From positions 186,001 through 250,000 of the forward strand of contig JAOANU010000017.1 of assembly GCA_034387635.1 (NCBI GenBank): a DNA stretch of 64,000 nucleotides, written 5' to 3'. The notes under the pieces are model-generated. The model did not search any database. It worked only from the letters and a program-made list of their open reading frames with translations, and was not told where the DNA came from. The stretch is from Rhodosporidiobolus odoratus (lineage: Eukaryota; Basidiomycota; Microbotryomycetes; Sporidiobolales; Sporidiobolaceae). Position numbers and translations under genes: made by a program. The stretch's first letter is position 1. Each line of letters starts with the position of its first letter. This document shows positions 12,407 to 23,849 of this stretch, in pieces.

Positions 12407-15400
12407 ATGGCCCTGTGGCGACGCAAGATCTCGTCACGACCGTCCTCACCAGGTAGCGCACCCTCCGCTGCTGCTGCTGGTGGCAGCGTTGCCGACCACC
12501 CCACCTCGTCGACGAAACGTCCTTCTCGAGCGAAGATTCTGCTGGTGGGAGCGCCGCTGATAGCACTGTGGTGGCTTGTCTTCTCCGACCGCCTCGCGTC
12601 GCCCAGCGTCCGCCCGCTTCCGACTCACTTCGCGGTCTGCTCACTCTCTTCCGGCCCTCCTTCAATCATCACCATGGATGAAAGCACCCCGGAAGCGTTG
12701 AGGACGCAATGCATTGTGGTCAACGACGGCTTAATCGTCGGTACAGGAAGCTTGTCGGCTATCAGGCAGGAGTGGGGAGACCTCGACACGCTAGGAAAAG
12801 GCCATGGAAAGCTGGGAGGGTCGAAAGTTTTCTACCTGAAGGAGGGCGAAGTCCTCATGCCAGGTTTAATCGACGCCCATGCCCATATACTGGCTTACGG
12901 GGAAGCTAAGCGAAGTGTGGACCTGGTCGGATCGACTTCGGTAGAAGGTACGTCTCCCTTTTTTCCTCCCCGGTGCTCTCTGTTGCGCCGCCTCTGCGCG
13001 ACCCACTTCACCCTAACGAGTACACAATCCTGACTCGTGCGCTTGCAGAGATCACGGATCGTATTGCTGCCTTCATCGACAGCGACCCATTGTTGCGAGA
13101 AGACAAGACCAGATTCATCCTGGGGCTTGGATGGGACAATAACCGCTTCACGGATACGAAGGGGGCTTTCCCGACTGCTGTGCGCCACAAGTCCATGCTT
13201 CCACAGCTTGCACCACGCTGAGCTAAGCTCTGCAGGCCGACCTTGACCGCGACCCCCGCTTGCAAGGCCGCCCTATCTCGCTCAAACGCAGTTCGTTATG
13301 CTCAATTATGCCTGTTTAGCTCATTCACCTGCTAAACATTCCACTGCAGTCGATGTTCACGCCCTGTGGGTGTCTCCGGCTGTTCTTCGCCTGCTCCCGT
13401 CCGATCTGCCTGTCGAAGTACCAGGTGGCGAAGTTGTCAAGCTGAAGGATGGCTCGCCAAGCGGTATCTTCATGGACAATGCGATGGGTTACATCAGTGC
13501 GTCAGTATCTACCTCCTCAACTTCCGATACGTGCTGAAATATGCTCATCTGCCTTCGCTCAAACGTATCGCAACAGCTGCCGTCCTTCCGCCGTGGACCC
13601 ATCTCTCCCGCCTCTCCTTCCTCCGCCAAACTACGCAGGACATGCTCAAAGCTGGCCTGACAGGTGTGCATGACGCCGCCCTTACACCCTCCGATGTCGA
13701 TTTCTTCCGTCTGCTGGACGAGGGGAAAGCGCTGCCAGGAGAAAAGCCTAGGCGGCGAACGGCGAGCCGTCTTCCGGTGAGAGTTTACGGATTGGTAGGC
13801 TGTGAGCCCACGAATGCTTGGTGCGGTGACGAAGTGGAGAGGTATGAAGGTGAGCGGTTCACGGTGAGGTACGTCGAACAAATCCCTTTTCCCCTTACCC
13901 TTGAATAGAGTGAACTGAGCCGCTTCGCCCCCTTCCCTTTGGTAGGGCTGCAAAGATCTTCACCGACGGCGCATTAGGGAGCTGGGGAGCAGCTATGCAC
14001 GAGCCTTACTCGGACGCGCCGGATAAGAAAGGGATCCTGATCTCGCCGGCAGAAGAGATTCAACCGCTGGTAGAAAAGGTGCGGCGCCCGTCTCTATGTT
14101 CCCACGAGCTTGACCCTACACAGCCTGATCAGACGGCGGCAGGCGAGTGCACCTCTTTGAATCCGATTTGGCTGACTCTGACTTTTCGTCTGCAGTGGAT
14201 CGAAAAGGTCGGCTCCGCTTCTGTACCGTTTTCTCACCTCGTCGCAGCTACTCACCGTCGTAGTTGCAGGGTTTCCAAGTCAACTCACATGGTATCGGAG
14301 ATCGCGCCAACACGGTCATTCTCGACGCGTACGAGAATGTTCTGAAGAACCTCACCGCTCAGCGCACGGGGAAAGGAAGAGATGAGATCAGCGTGGAGGA
14401 GATCAAGGAGACGCAGAAAGTGGTTAGGCTGCGCAACGAGCACAGTCAGATTATGGCACGTTTGCTCCCTCTTTCCCGGGCGTCTCCCCCTTAGACTGCC
14501 AATGCGCATCAGAGCCTGGCGTTCACGGAAGAATCCCTAGGGCGTAAGATTGTATTCATGGAGCTGACCCTATGCTTCGAATACCTATAGATGCCGCGGG
14601 ACCTCGAACGCATGGGCGAGCTTGGGATTATCGCCTCCTTCCAGCCAACACACGGTGCGAATTTCCTTCATCGATGCACCCACTGCATTTATCGCCTTTA
14701 ACTCAAGTGGTTCAGGCTGATTCCGCGGCGTCCCGTGCAGCGACCAGCGATATGGCTTACGCAGAGTCTCGCCTCGGGTCAGAGAGAATCAAGGGTGCTT
14801 ATGCTTGGCGAAGCCTGATCAAGTACGTCTTTCTTACTGGGTCGCATGTCCACCGCCCCCGTACAATCTGCAGTGTACACCTCAGTCCTTCTACCTGCGC
14901 AGACGGTCCTGACCGAACACGATGCTAGAGCTGATATTTCTTCCCCATCTCCCCTTCTAGCGCCGGCTCGCCCTTCGCTCTCGGGTCCGACTTTCCGGTG
15001 GAGGGAGTCAATCCATTCTACGGTATCTATGCTGCGGTTACCAGGAAATGGGTTGAAGGAGAGAAGGCAGGCGATTCGCCCCATGGTGAAAAGGGATGGT
15101 GCGTTCCAGCTCGCAGTCTCTTTCATTCCATCCTCTACCACAATGACAGCGTCTGCGTCGATACCTTCTCTGACCCATGCACTCTGCAGGTACCCCTCGC
15201 AACGCCTCGCGCCCATCGAAGCCCTTCGCGGTTTCACAACGGCCGCCGCCTACGCCTCGTTCTCTTCGGATAAATTTAGCTCGCTCGAAGTCGGCAAATT
15301 TGCCGACTTTATCGTCGTTGACGGCGATCCTCTCAAGCTAGGGACGGAGGTCGACGGTGAGACCAGGGAGGAAAGACGGGCGAGGGAGAAAAAGCTGCGG

Positions 15401-15457
15401 GAGATGAAGGTGAGGGTTACGGTGGTCGAGGGGAGGGCCGTGGTGGGAGCGCTATGA
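12407..15457 (+). CDS. Membrane-anchored amidohydrolase (YtcJ-like)
   Basis: Metal-dependent amidohydrolase of the YtcJ/amidohydrolase-3 type; substrate unknown. The ATG at 12407 (MALWRRKISSRP) is followed by a basic low-complexity stretch and one hydrophobic segment at about residues 45-65 (ILLVGAPLIALWWLVFSD), so a type II signal anchor is likely and the enzyme should face the secretory lumen or exterior. Catalytic signatures follow in order: PGLIDAHAH (two metal histidines), GWDNNRF, KIFTDGALGSWGAA, NSHGIGDRA, RNEHSQIM and LGSDFPVEG (catalytic aspartate), then KFADFIVVDGDPL near the end. TAG-class stop at 15455-15457. At least eight short introns interrupt the gene, and exon limits were only approximately placed. 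All ligands expected for the family are visible, so it is probably active. It is not linked functionally to its neighbours by anything I can see. Confidence 0.82.
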
Positions 15458-16233
15458 GACTTTACAAGATGAAAGAAGAAGGATACCGCTGGGGAATGCA
15501 AAAGAGGCAGATTTTCAGTGGCTGCGGGCGAACCGTCCGCAGAATCCAGGACAAAGGTTCGCTCATCTTGCCTTGTTCGCAAGCTCCCCAAAGCAGCTCG
15601 CACGTCGCTGTACGAGATCCGCCTGTTCAGTCTGTCTACCAGTCGCCTTTTGACAAGCTGGCCCCCCAATTCTTGTCCTCGTCCCTCCCCAGATTCAACA
15701 TCACTTTCTCGACCACACAACAACCTGCAAGAGCAGAGACTCTGCACAAAGCACGTCTGTAGCCGCGCACACTGCCCCGACTCTAGCGTTCTTTCGTCAG
15801 TGACGACCACCGACCCTCTTTCGCTCACAACTCTCCGCAATCTCGACTCTCCTTCCTCCACTCAACTCGACTTGCGCCAGCTTGTACTCCCGCACACCGC
15901 TGCAAATTCACTAGTTGGTCGCGATCAGCTCAAAGAACCGACCTCTCGTAAGGTGCGTCTGCCTCGATCAACTTCTTCTCGAGCGACCGTTGAGGGACCC
16001 GTAAGAGGCAGTGTGACAAGGCGGGCGGTGAGGTGGACGGCGAGACGGGCTAAGACTTCTTGGACTACAAGCCTATAGCTCTATGTGATGGACTTGGCTG
16101 CCATCGCTATAAAAGGAGCTCTTGACGCAGCACCCCTTTTCTTCGAGGAGAGCGATTGCTGATCCCTCTATCCGCCGTTCTATCTGTAGCGCTCCAGCCC
16201 CTACGACACACATAAGCGCCGGCGCCCTTAGAC
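15458..16233. other. 776 bp intergenic region upstream of the CSC1-like gene
   Basis: It contains the 3' flank of the amidohydrolase and the promoter and leader of the channel gene, with a TATA element at 16108. A plus-strand frame of 186 codons (15518-16078) is basic and of low complexity; I do not accept it as a gene. Confidence 0.5.
16108..16115 (+). promoter_or_regulatory. TATA box of the CSC1-like gene
   Basis: TATAAAAG, 119 nt upstream of the ATG at 16234, would give a leader of roughly 90 nt. The match to the TATA consensus is strong, and its place relative to the start supports it. Confidence 0.6.
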
Positions 16234-19200
16234 ATGTCGAATGCGGGAGATGCGGCGTCTGCATTGGTGACGGCTTACGATGCAAAAGTCAGTAAAGTCG
16301 GACCTGCATCCGGTGAGGCAGCATTTACTTCTTACCGGTGTGCCAGTCTATAGGCAGGGTGCTTACCGCAAAATCGCCTACAGTGGGTATCCAGTTGGCG
16401 CTGATGATAGCGCTTGGCCTGGCCGCACTCAGCGCCTTTTCCATTCTGCGACCGAAGAACTCGATGGTTTATCAACCCAAGGTTAAATACGCAGCGGATG
16501 AGAAACGACCACCAAAGATTGGGAAGGGGCTGTGGGACTGGATCGGGCCTGTTTGGCACACCAAAGAGGAGGAAATGATGACGACGATTGGGTTGGATGC
16601 GGTTGCATACCTGCGTTTCTTGCGCATGTGTAGGAACAGTACGTCGTCTCTCTCAACCATCTCTCTAGCTCCTCGAGACCTAACTTCCTGTCTGCAGTGT
16701 TTGTCTGCATCGCGGCTCTCACCTGCGCCATTTTGCTGCCCATCAATCTCGTGTACAATCTACGCAATGTCAAGTCCGCCAACCGCAACTACCTACTCGC
16801 GTTGACGATGTCGAAAGTGCGAGGGAACTGGCTGTGGTGCGTGGCATCCCAAGTCTACACCATGGCAGTCCCGGACAGGCGATACTGACTCGCTCTGCTC
16901 TCTTTCGCAGGGCTCACGTTGTCGGAACCTACGTCCTCACGCTTATCGTCTTCTTCTTCATCTGGGTTAACTTTGCCGCGATGGTACGCCTGCGATGGCA
17001 GTGGTTCCGATCTCCAGCATACCAAGACATGCTCAACGCTCGTTCTCTCCTCGTGCGTCTTCCTCTTCTTCGAGCCCCAATACACTGCGTACAAGACTCA
17101 TCTCATTGCCGGGCAGATCACGCAAGTCGCGAAGAAGTTTCAAAATGACCAAGGCCTGGCCGTCCTTCTGCAAGGCCTGAACATCCCCTACCCCACCACC
17201 GCCGTCCACATCAGCCGTCGCGTTGGCGCTCTCCCCGCCCTCATCAAGAAACACAACGAGGCCGTCAAGGAGCTCGAGGAGGTGCTTACGACTTACCTCA
17301 AAAACCCGGACAAGATCCCCGCAAACAGGCCAACAAAGCGGGTCGGAGGATGGATGGGCATGGGTGGTCAGAAGGTCGATGCGATCGACTACTGGACGAC
17401 GAAGATCAAGACGCTGGAAGAGAGGGTTCAAGTAGATCTTCTCGCTATTTCCCCCTTGCGCCTCTGCTCACTCCCTTTCTTCATACAGCTCGCTCGTACT
17501 CAGATTCAGGAGCGAAAACCGGAGAATTACGGCTTCGCATCCTTCGAATCTGTCCCTTACGCCCACATCGTGTCGAAGAAGCTGCATGGGAAGCGTCGCC
17601 ATAACGCTCACTTCCAACCTGCGCCCCAGTAAGCGCGCACCCTTTGTCCTGTGGAGCTTGCGCACTGACGTGTTGCTCTTCGCAGACCCAACGACATCAT
17701 CTGGGAGAACCTGAACATGACTGACGGCGCCCGCATGAAGAACAAGTTCTTTGGTGGCATCCTCCTTGTCCTCCTCTGCGGTTTCTACACCATCCCGTTG
17801 GTCGCGGTCGCACTTCTTGCCAACCTGGCGGCGCTCTCGGCTTACGTCGACTTCATCGACAACTGGGTCACCAACTACCCGAATCTCTTCGCCGCATTCG
17901 TCGGTATCGTCCCGCCCGTTTGCTCCGTTGTTCTTCAGTTGCTCCTGCCCATGATCATTCGGTCCGTCTTCCTGCCTTCCATCTGTGCAATCAGCCTGCT
18001 GACTCGCCTTTGTCCGTGCAGTTGGATCGCTTCTCTCCAAGGCGCGACTACCCATTCCCAGTCAGACCGTATCGTTACCGCTCGCTACTCCGCCTTCCTT
18101 TTCATCACCCAATTCATTATTTTTTCGCTGCTCGGTGTTGTGGTCCAAATCAGTGCGTTTCGACTCACGGAAACTCGTACAGCCTTTGTACTAACGCAGC
18201 GCTTCGGCTACAGTCTCTCAGGTTGTCATCGACTTGCAAGGCCAGAAAACCACGAGCGAAATCTTCGATTACCTGGCCAAGATCCCAGACAAGCTGTACG
18301 TTCCCTTGCTCCTTTGTCGCGACCTTCTACATTGACATTTCCTGACCTCGCAGCCAAAACACCTACATGCTCCAGGCGAGCTATTGGTTGACTGTTTTCC
18401 CTCTCCGTGGCGTCTCAGCACTACTCGACATTGCCCAAGTCGTTGCGCTCCTCTTCACCTGGGTCCGAACCCGCATGTTCGGCCGGACTCCTCGAGAAAT
18501 TCGGGAGTGGACTAAGCCTCCCATCTTTGACTTCCCGGTCTACCTCTCAAACCACCTTCTTGTTGTTGCCGTTGCGCTTGTGTACGCCCCGATCGCGCCG
18601 CTTGTCGGTCTTTTCGCTGCTGGCGTGTTCTTCCTTGCTTCCTGGATCTACAAGTACCAGGTTCGTACTTCTTCCCCGGCCCCCTCTCGGTCCCCTCTGC
18701 AACTGCTAATGGTCGTCACCCCTCCAATAGCTACTGTACGTAAGCGTTACGAGGTCCGAGACCGGCGGCAGGCTCTGGAACGTGGCCATCAATCGCGTCT
18801 TGTGGGCCTTGGTACGCTCCCCGACTTGCTCCTCGGTCCTGAACCTGCAAGACCTGACTCTTGGTTCACCTCACAGGTGCTCATGCACATTTTCATGGCT
18901 ATCTCGATCGGTCTTCAGACCAACTGGTTCTATGCGGTTTCACTGTGCGTTCACCCCCGATCTCGATCTCCTCATAGTGCTTAGCTGACTTATCGATGAA
19001 TAGCGCGCCGCCCGTAGTCGCTACCACTATCTTCAAGATCCTCCTCGACCGCAAGTTCGATGACCGGTTCCGATGGTTAGTTGTTCTTTCATCCTTTTCT
19101 CGTACAAAATACGAGAAATTCACCCTTCTCCGGCTACGCAGGTACATTCCGACCGACACTGAGCTCGCTGAAGTTCACCTCCATACCGCCGACGCGAGGA

Positions 19201-20451
19201 AGAACCGTCTGCAGAAGCGCTTCGGCCATGACGCTCTCTCCGAGCCGCTGTACACCCCTATGCTGCACAAGAACGTTCAGCATTTGCTCCCGACGGTGTA
19301 TGTCCTTACATCCTGCTCTTCCATGGACTTTATTGTCGTCCTTCTGGCGTTGAGGATGTATACTAATCGGTAACTGATCGTGCAGGTACTCGGGCCGCAT
19401 CGGCCAGAGCGAAGGCAAGGTGGAAGGCAAGCGGGTCGAGCAGAATACGGCGGGCGGCCTCACGTTCGCGCTCATGGAAGCCCACGACCTAACTGTCGAC
19501 CGCCACGCCTGGCTGCGCTCTCGGGAAGAAGACGAGATGACCACTACTACGGCGATGGACATTGCCAGGCGGGGTACTCCTGGTCCTGGCAGCGTTGCAG
19601 GCGGTGACGACTACTTTGCCGCTCGACGAGCCGAGTACCTCAAGGAAGGCGCCGAGATGTCTCGCTCAAACACTTCCTACACTGCGGGCACGCCGGACGA
19701 GGAGCTTCTCCCGCTCGAGCTCCAACGCATGCCGACCTACGGACCGGACGGCGGCAGCGATGGCGCATTCTACGGCGCCGCCAAGCCGCACGAGTCGACG
19801 GAGAACCTCATCCACTCCTCCTATCCTCCTCAATATTCCTCGCCGCCATCTCACCGTGCGTCGCCAGCGATGGGTCACCGTGCCAACTTCAGCCAATCCA
19901 GTCTCGGCAGCGTTGCAGGCGGGGGCTACGATCTTGGTGCACGAGGTCCTTCGCTCGAGATGGCTCAGTACGGCGCTTCGATGGGCGCTCGTTCCGCTTC
20001 TAGGCAAAGCAATCAGAACGCCCCTTACTACTCTCCCGGACGAGGAACGCCACAGCCTCGACCACAGCCTCAGCACACCTATACCGGCTCACAAGACTCG
20101 ACGCATTGGCGACCGCATCACCAGCCTAACCAGAGTGCTCAGTCGCAGGCATCCTCGGGAGAGTTTGGCGGTTCTCCGCGCGGCTTCATGTCGCAACCTA
20201 TGAGTAGCCCGGGGTCGGGGCAGCAGCAGCAACAGCAAGCTTATCCGCCTATGTCTGGCAGTCCTTATGCCGGAGCGGCAGGAGCATATGATAAGGGAAT
20301 GAGCAGGACTACACCGGCGGAGGCAACGCTCGCCGCTCCGGCTCAAGCGATGTTCGGACTCGGGGTCAATAACCCTTATGCGCCGCTCAATCTGGATGGG
20401 AGTACGGAGAACCTCCCTGGCGCGCATCAGGAGGACGGGAGGAGGCGATAG
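16234..20451 (+). CDS. CSC1/OSCA-like (DUF221/RSN1) mechanosensitive cation channel
   Basis: Polytopic membrane protein of the CSC1/OSCA/TMEM63 family, osmosensitive calcium-permeable channels or scramblase-like proteins. The first exon (ATG 16234, MSNAGDAASAL) joins at a GTGAGG donor to give SGRVLTAKSPTVGIQ and the first membrane segment (LALMIALGLAALSAFSIL). Then come WDWIGPVWHTKEEEM, the cytosolic RNA-recognition-like domain (QGLNIPYPTTAVHISRRV, FASFESVPYAHIV), the junction NDIIWENLNMTD, and the 7-TM core (IPLVAVALLANLAAL and further helices). After YIPTDTELAEV the C-terminal tail of about 340 residues is Ser/Pro/Gln-rich and disordered, with two STENL motifs. About ten introns. Stop at 20449-20451. 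The family is certain. Channel activity is known only from relatives such as yeast Csc1 and plant OSCA. Confidence 0.9.
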
Positions 20452-21103
20452 ATGGTGTTGAGCTGCAGCGGGTTTAGACGGAGACGATACTTTCTGGTTT
20501 TCCTTTGTGGGATAGACACTCTAATCTTTCTTTCCTCACATTCACACTTTCCTTTCCTCACGTAACCTCGAGTCGGACCCACCCTCGTTCTCTACTCTCG
20601 CTCAGTCAAAACGACGAGACAGACACTTCTCCTCTTCTTCTTCATTCGCGTTCTTGTAGTCCCCCTCAAGTGCTTCTGACCTCGCATAGCAATGTAGCAC
20701 CTTCTTTGACCCGTTCTCCTCGGCGTCCCACTGTCCTCAACGTTGGGGACAATTTGGCAAGCATTTCCAGCAGATGGAAGAAATTGACCTTCAAGTTGCA
20801 GCTGCTTGCAGTCGCTTGATCAGGTTTTCTCTCGCTGGCGGTGGGTCAGTCGATGTCTGAACTACTCTCTAAGGGGATCATGCGTTCTCGCACGAGCTAG
20901 TTCTGGCTGGCAACGAGGCGTGATCAGCTCGAGGAGGTTCGGCGTGCGTTGACTTCAATTACACACGTCGACTCTGCTCGGGGTCCTGACGGCTACGACT
21001 TTAAGCTCGATTCACAGCTCACGTGTCTCCTCCAGCAGTCCTGCCGCCTCCCCAAGCCCAATCTGTCGGACACACCTCATCAACCTCGCATCTTATCAAT
21101 CCG
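20452..21103. other. 650 bp intergenic region
   Basis: Tandem spacing between the CSC1-like gene and TAH18, both on the plus strand. The first 200 nt are T/C-rich, consistent with a 3' untranslated region. No gene or clear TATA element was seen. Confidence 0.5.
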
Positions 21104-23601
21104 ATGGAGGGTCCTCTTCCGCTCGAAAGTCGGTCATTTCTTATTCTGCATGCCTCGGTAACGGGTACTGCTATCGACGTAGCCGAGCGGATTGGTCGCA
21201 GAGGACGAAGGGAGGGATGGCATGTTACGGTCAAAAGCGTCGCCCAGTTCAATCAGGTGTGCCCGATGACTGCCTTCCTGTTATTCTCGGGGCAAGCTAT
21301 CTGACATCTTTGAGTTCAGGTAGAGCTGCTCGAGCATGCCCTGATCGTGTTTGTATTGCCAACGACCGGCAACGGCGCGACCCCACCTCAGTTCGTTCCG
21401 CTGTGGCAAGCGCTGCTGCACCCTGGCTTGCCGCCAGACTTCCTTGAGGACCTGAGGCGCGTTACTCATCTTGTCAAATCATCTAGGCTCGGGAGGCTGA
21501 CTGGTCGACTATGGGTAGATACGCTGTGTTCGCGCTGGGCGATTCGAGCTACGGCAAGTACAATTGGGTTGGAAAGAAGTTGACGCGACGACTGGATGCA
21601 CTAGGCGCTCACGCAGTCGTGGATCGAGGCGAGGGGGATGACCAGAACGAGTGGGGGTGCGTCGCGTTTCCACTTTCCCTGACCTTCCTTTATGCTGATC
21701 CTTACACACGCAGCATCGAATCTACTCTACCAAAGTGGCTCGACTCCCTTCTTGCCGCGATAGACCCTCTCTACCCTCCTCCATCAGGCTTCGCAAATTT
21801 CCCACAGAACGCCGTCTCTCCGGCTCGCGTCCGCCTTGAGAAGGTCGCCGCTTCGACCGCTGCAAATGGATCAGCGACAGTCGATAAAAACCCAGTACCG
21901 TGGGCGGAGGATTGTCGGTGGTCCCGGCTCGTGGAGAACCGACGAGTCACCGCCGACGATTGGTATCAAGATGTTCGCGCAGTTGAGCTAGAAATCGAGG
22001 GTATTGACGAAAGTGAGCGAGCGCAGCTGTAGGTGGCCAGTCTTCCTGTCTCATTCAGGCTCATTCAACTCGACTCTGCTGCGCAGCTATACCGCCGGGG
22101 ATGTCCTGGAGATCCGACCTCAGAACTCGAAAGAAGAGGTTGACCGCTTCCTTACCTCGGCGCGATGGGAGGATATTGCGGATGACGTCTACCTCGTTAC
22201 GCCTAGTAATTTAGGTGCGCAACTATGCTACCGTGAGCGGATACCTCTGCGTGCGCTGTGCTAAGCAGTGCTGTGCAGATCAACCTCTTCCTCCACATCT
22301 CCCCACACCATTTCGGACGACCCTCCGATACCTCCTCACGTACGAGCTCGACATATCTTCTGTCCCTCGCCTGTCCTTCTTCGAATGGCTGGCAGGCTTT
22401 TCCGAGGGGGATATGGAGGAAAAGCTGCGCTGGTTCTGCGAGCCGGCAGGCCAGGTGCGTCGATCCTGCCTACGTGACCTGAGCTCAGATGTTGAGTACC
22501 TTCGACCTACAGGACGACCTGATCGAGTATACCCATCGACCGCGACGGACGACTAACGAAGTCATGTACGAGTTTCGAGCCGCCAAGATCCCGCCAGAAT
22601 ACATCTTTGACCTGCTACCGCCTATACGAGCTCGCGGATTCTCCATTGCCTCCTCTCCAGCTGTGAGTACTCATGACATGGAGTACGTCTTTCCGGTATA
22701 TGACGCTGATATCGCTACTTCGCAGTCCCACAGCGGCAAAATCGACCTTCTTGTTGCGATTGTCACGTACCGGACAACCCTGTCTGTCCCTCGAAGGGGT
22801 TTGACAACGTCATATCTTGCATCCTTACCCCTCGGTACGCTTCTTAGCCCTGTCGCTCTCGCTCGACGGTTGCTGACGTACAGCTTACAGGATCTCGCCT
22901 GCCGATACGATTCGACACTTCTGGTCTGCTGAAGCTTCCGCCTGGGACAGCGCCACTGATCATGGTGGGGCCCGGGACTGGCGTCGCCCCTTTCCGTGCA
23001 TTGATGGAAGAGAGGCAGCGGGTTGGGGCCAAAGGTTCGTTCCTTCCTTCTCTCTCTGTTTGTTTGAGCAAGGCGAGGCTGACTCGGCTTTTCGACCGCA
23101 GATAATCTACTCTTCTTCGGCTGTCGAAGCGAGAGCAAGGACTTCTATTTCAGAAAGGAATGGGAGAAGATGGTGGAAAACGGCGAGCTTACTCTCAGCG
23201 TTGCGCCGAGTCGGGATCAAGTGCGTTCTATCGTCGGACAGGCTTGCCAGACCTCATTGATCTGACCTTCTTTTGGTGACGATTGCAGGAAAACAAGATT
23301 TACGTACAGCATCGAATCCCGGACTATGCCGCCCAGATCTGGGATTACATCCAGCTAGGTGGCTACCTCTACCTTTGCGGGTGCGTGCTTGTATCCTTCC
23401 AACGTCCTCGGATTTTAACTCACTCCCGCCCCACACAGGTCTTCCACCAATATGCCCAAAGCGGTCAAGAAGGCTATTCTTCGCGTTTTCGCCTCGGAGG
23501 GAGGAATGTGGGTCAACGCGGATGGAACGGGTGGGGAGGCAGAACGATATTGGGAGAGGCTGGAGAGGGAGGGGAGGATAGTAGAGGAGACTTGGGGATA
23601 G
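21104..23601 (+). CDS. TAH18: NADPH-dependent diflavin oxidoreductase 1 (Tah18)
   Basis: Diflavin reductase that passes electrons from NADPH through FAD and FMN to Dre2/anamorsin in cytosolic iron-sulfur cluster assembly. ATG 21104 begins [20 protein letters not shown]. The FMN domain shows [55 protein letters not shown] and [13 protein letters not shown]. After the linker come the FAD-domain motifs [10 protein letters not shown] and the NADPH-site [39 protein letters not shown] and [19 protein letters not shown], ending near ETWG with TAG at 23599-23601. About eleven introns, often placed every 100-200 nt. The first FMN loop reads ASVTGTA where most relatives have GSxTGTA. Gene family and order of domains are clear; the name rests on the short, CPR-like architecture without a membrane anchor. 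Confidence 0.88.
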
Positions 23602-23849
23602 ACGGCGTTCGGCCAAGTGATCGTTGGGAGGTTGGAATCGGATTCGGAGAAAACGGAAAAAGGTAGCGAGAACGAGGCGGAACTCGAAAGACCTAGGTTG
23701 CCTTGCGGAGAGGAAGGTGTGGATGCTTCTTGGGCGCACACCGCAGGGATCATTCGACTTGACTGTAGCATGCTTGCCGATGACATTCGACCTTCTCTTT
23801 GTCACGTAATCTTGCTATTCTCACACCGTGCGCTGCAGCTTTCGAAGAC

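Noticed and set aside
15518..16078. 186-codon plus-strand frame before the CSC1-like gene
   Set aside because: Low complexity, no homology that I recognise, and it abuts the TATA box region of the downstream gene.
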